Assembly (NCBI RefSeq): GCF_001314605.1
Contig: NZ_LIHP01000021.1
Coordinates: 186,001 to 250,000, forward strand
Direction of reading: 5' to 3'
DNA: 64,000 nt
From: Marinobacter sp. HL-58
GTDB lineage: Bacteria; Pseudomonadota; Gammaproteobacteria; Pseudomonadales; Oleiphilaceae
A program made the translations under genes and the position numbers. The notes under the pieces were generated by a model. The model saw nothing but the letters and a program-made list of their open reading frames with translations, made no database searches and was not told the origin of the DNA. Every line of letters begins with the position of its first letter. Positions within the stretch are counted from its first letter, which is position 1. Below are positions 61,662 to 64,000 of this stretch, piece after piece.

Positions 61662-62030
61662 TTAGGCCGCTACTGATTCTTTGTTTGCTGCCGGGATCTC
61701 TACCCGGACATTGTTGCCATCCAGTAGGATCGGGTAGGTTTCAACGTTTACGCCCTCATCCTCAAGGCATTGACCGGTCTGCAGGTTGAAGTGCTGCTTG
61801 TACAGCGGCGAAGCCACCACCGGTTGCCCTTTCAGGTCGCCGGTTATCCCCCGGGCCAGCACGTTCTTGCCGGTAAACGGATCGGTATGGCTGATGGCGA
61901 ACAGCGCCGGCAACCGATGCGGCAGATAAAACACCGCCACCGGCCCGTCTTCGGTCCATACCGCTACACCGGATTCCGGCACAAGGTCATCAACGGTACA
62001 AACTACGTCCCAGGAAGTGCGTGCTTTCAT
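61662..62030 (-). CDS. nirD: Nitrite reductase (NADH) small subunit
   Basis: The 122 aa protein is of the NirD Rieske-like fold but carries no cluster ligands, as usual for the small subunit. Family stretches are VPESGVAVWTEDGPVAVFYL and DPFTGKNVLARGITGDLKG, then SPLYKQHFNLQTGQCLED. It supports the NirB siroheme enzyme in reducing nitrite to ammonium with NADH. GGAG 7 nt before the ATG at 62030 favours this start over one 18 nt upstream. It is the gene after nirB but separated from it by 199 nt containing repeat copy 5. Confidence 0.93.
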   Translation of the reverse strand: MKARTSWDVVCTVDDLVPESGVAVWTEDGPVAVFYLPHRLPALFAISHTDPFTGKNVLARGITGDLKGQPVVASPLYKQHFNLQTGQCLEDEGVNVETYPILLDGNNVRVEIPAANKESVAA

Positions 62031-62116
62031 AATGTTCTCCAATTTCAATTCGGTTAATTCAAAACTCGAGCCTGAACCCGTTGAAATCTATAACCAGCGA
62101 CAACTGGTGCCCAGAT

Positions 62117-62211
62117 GAGCGTGGGGGTCGGTATTTTTTCCCGCCAGGAAAAAGGTGTCTGAGCGCAGCGAGTTCTTTTTCCCAAGGGAAAAAATACCGA
62201 CCCCCGCGCTC
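62117..62211 (-). repeat. Variable-arm palindromic repeat, copy 5 (between nirB and nirD)
   Basis: Arms 62117-62142 and 62186-62211 pair over 26 bp with one G-U pair. The 43 nt core (62143-62185) read on the minus strand is identical to copies 3 and 4. It starts about 18 nt after the nirB stop in the direction of transcription and ends 86 nt before the nirD start codon. A strong hairpin inside a presumed operon could reduce nirD mRNA. Confidence 0.9.
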
Positions 62212-62229
62212 CACCCCGAGCCCTCAGTC

Positions 62230-64000
<1,771 letters not shown>

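Overview
The window is a contiguous piece of a moderately GC-rich gammaproteobacterial chromosome, most probably Marinobacter or a close relative. The evidence is a wax ester synthase/DGAT of the Marinobacter type, an oleate hydratase, an ectoine (salt tolerance) locus with its dedicated aspartokinase, an assimilatory-type nirBD pair, a NosR/NirI-type flavo-iron-sulfur protein, and many c-di-GMP and chemotaxis genes. This is inferred from protein families, not from a database search. I see no rRNA, tRNA, CRISPR array, insertion sequence, prophage or plasmid gene.

Layout. 1-5.1 kb: the start of an extracellular nuclease, a BrxR/CapW-like WYL regulator, and two MFS transporters, one with a MarR regulator. 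5.1-10.6 kb: a yybP-ykoY (Mn2+) riboswitch ahead of a GDT1/MneA-type Mn exporter, then an envelope block (two YkuD L,D-transpeptidases, a long NfeD protease with its stomatin partner, an Lpp-like lipoprotein). 10.6-18.7 kb: K+/H+ antiporter, type II NADH dehydrogenase, TetR regulator, NosR/NirI-like protein, a spermidine-synthase-like protein and RlmA. 18.7-25.6 kb: PAS chemoreceptor plus GAF-EAL protein, ankyrin, PEBP, DUF547 and ADP-ribosylglycohydrolase genes. 25.6-34.9 kb: oleate hydratase, ECF sigma/anti-sigma pair, a TVP38-flavin disulfide reductase fusion, a radical SAM protein, a sodium-solute symporter and a phosphoesterase broken by a stop codon. 34.9-39.5 kb: ectA, ectB and ask, without ectC, then a sigma-70 family factor. 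39.5-50.8 kb: housekeeping genes (tag, Sfp/EntD-type PPTase, pdxH, yfbR), a DUF748 protein, a second SPFH/NfeD pair, an SDR and a diguanylate cyclase. 50.8-64 kb: a DUF metal-dependent hydrolase with an AraC regulator, a TM2 protein, a 7TM-GGDEF protein, wax ester synthase, an RND efflux pair and nirBD.

The most unusual signal is a family of five intergenic palindromes (near 32.1, 53.1, 53.3, 61.6 and 62.2 kb). Each has a 42-43 nt core, identical in three copies, enclosed by 20-26 bp arms. The arms pair almost perfectly within a copy but differ between copies. Four of the five lie just downstream of a stop codon in the same relative orientation, and one separates nirB from nirD. A single element of different core but similar architecture lies at 32.3-32.4 kb.

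Other points worth attention: the riboswitch expression platform can be read as mutually exclusive stems around the Shine-Dalgarno; the ectoine locus lacks ectC; two SPFH/NfeD systems share the window; and two outward-facing ECF-like GGAACT motifs lie between the ECF sigma gene and the TVP38-reductase fusion. Limits: all functions are assigned by reading translated sequence and recalled family motifs. Both end genes are truncated by the window.
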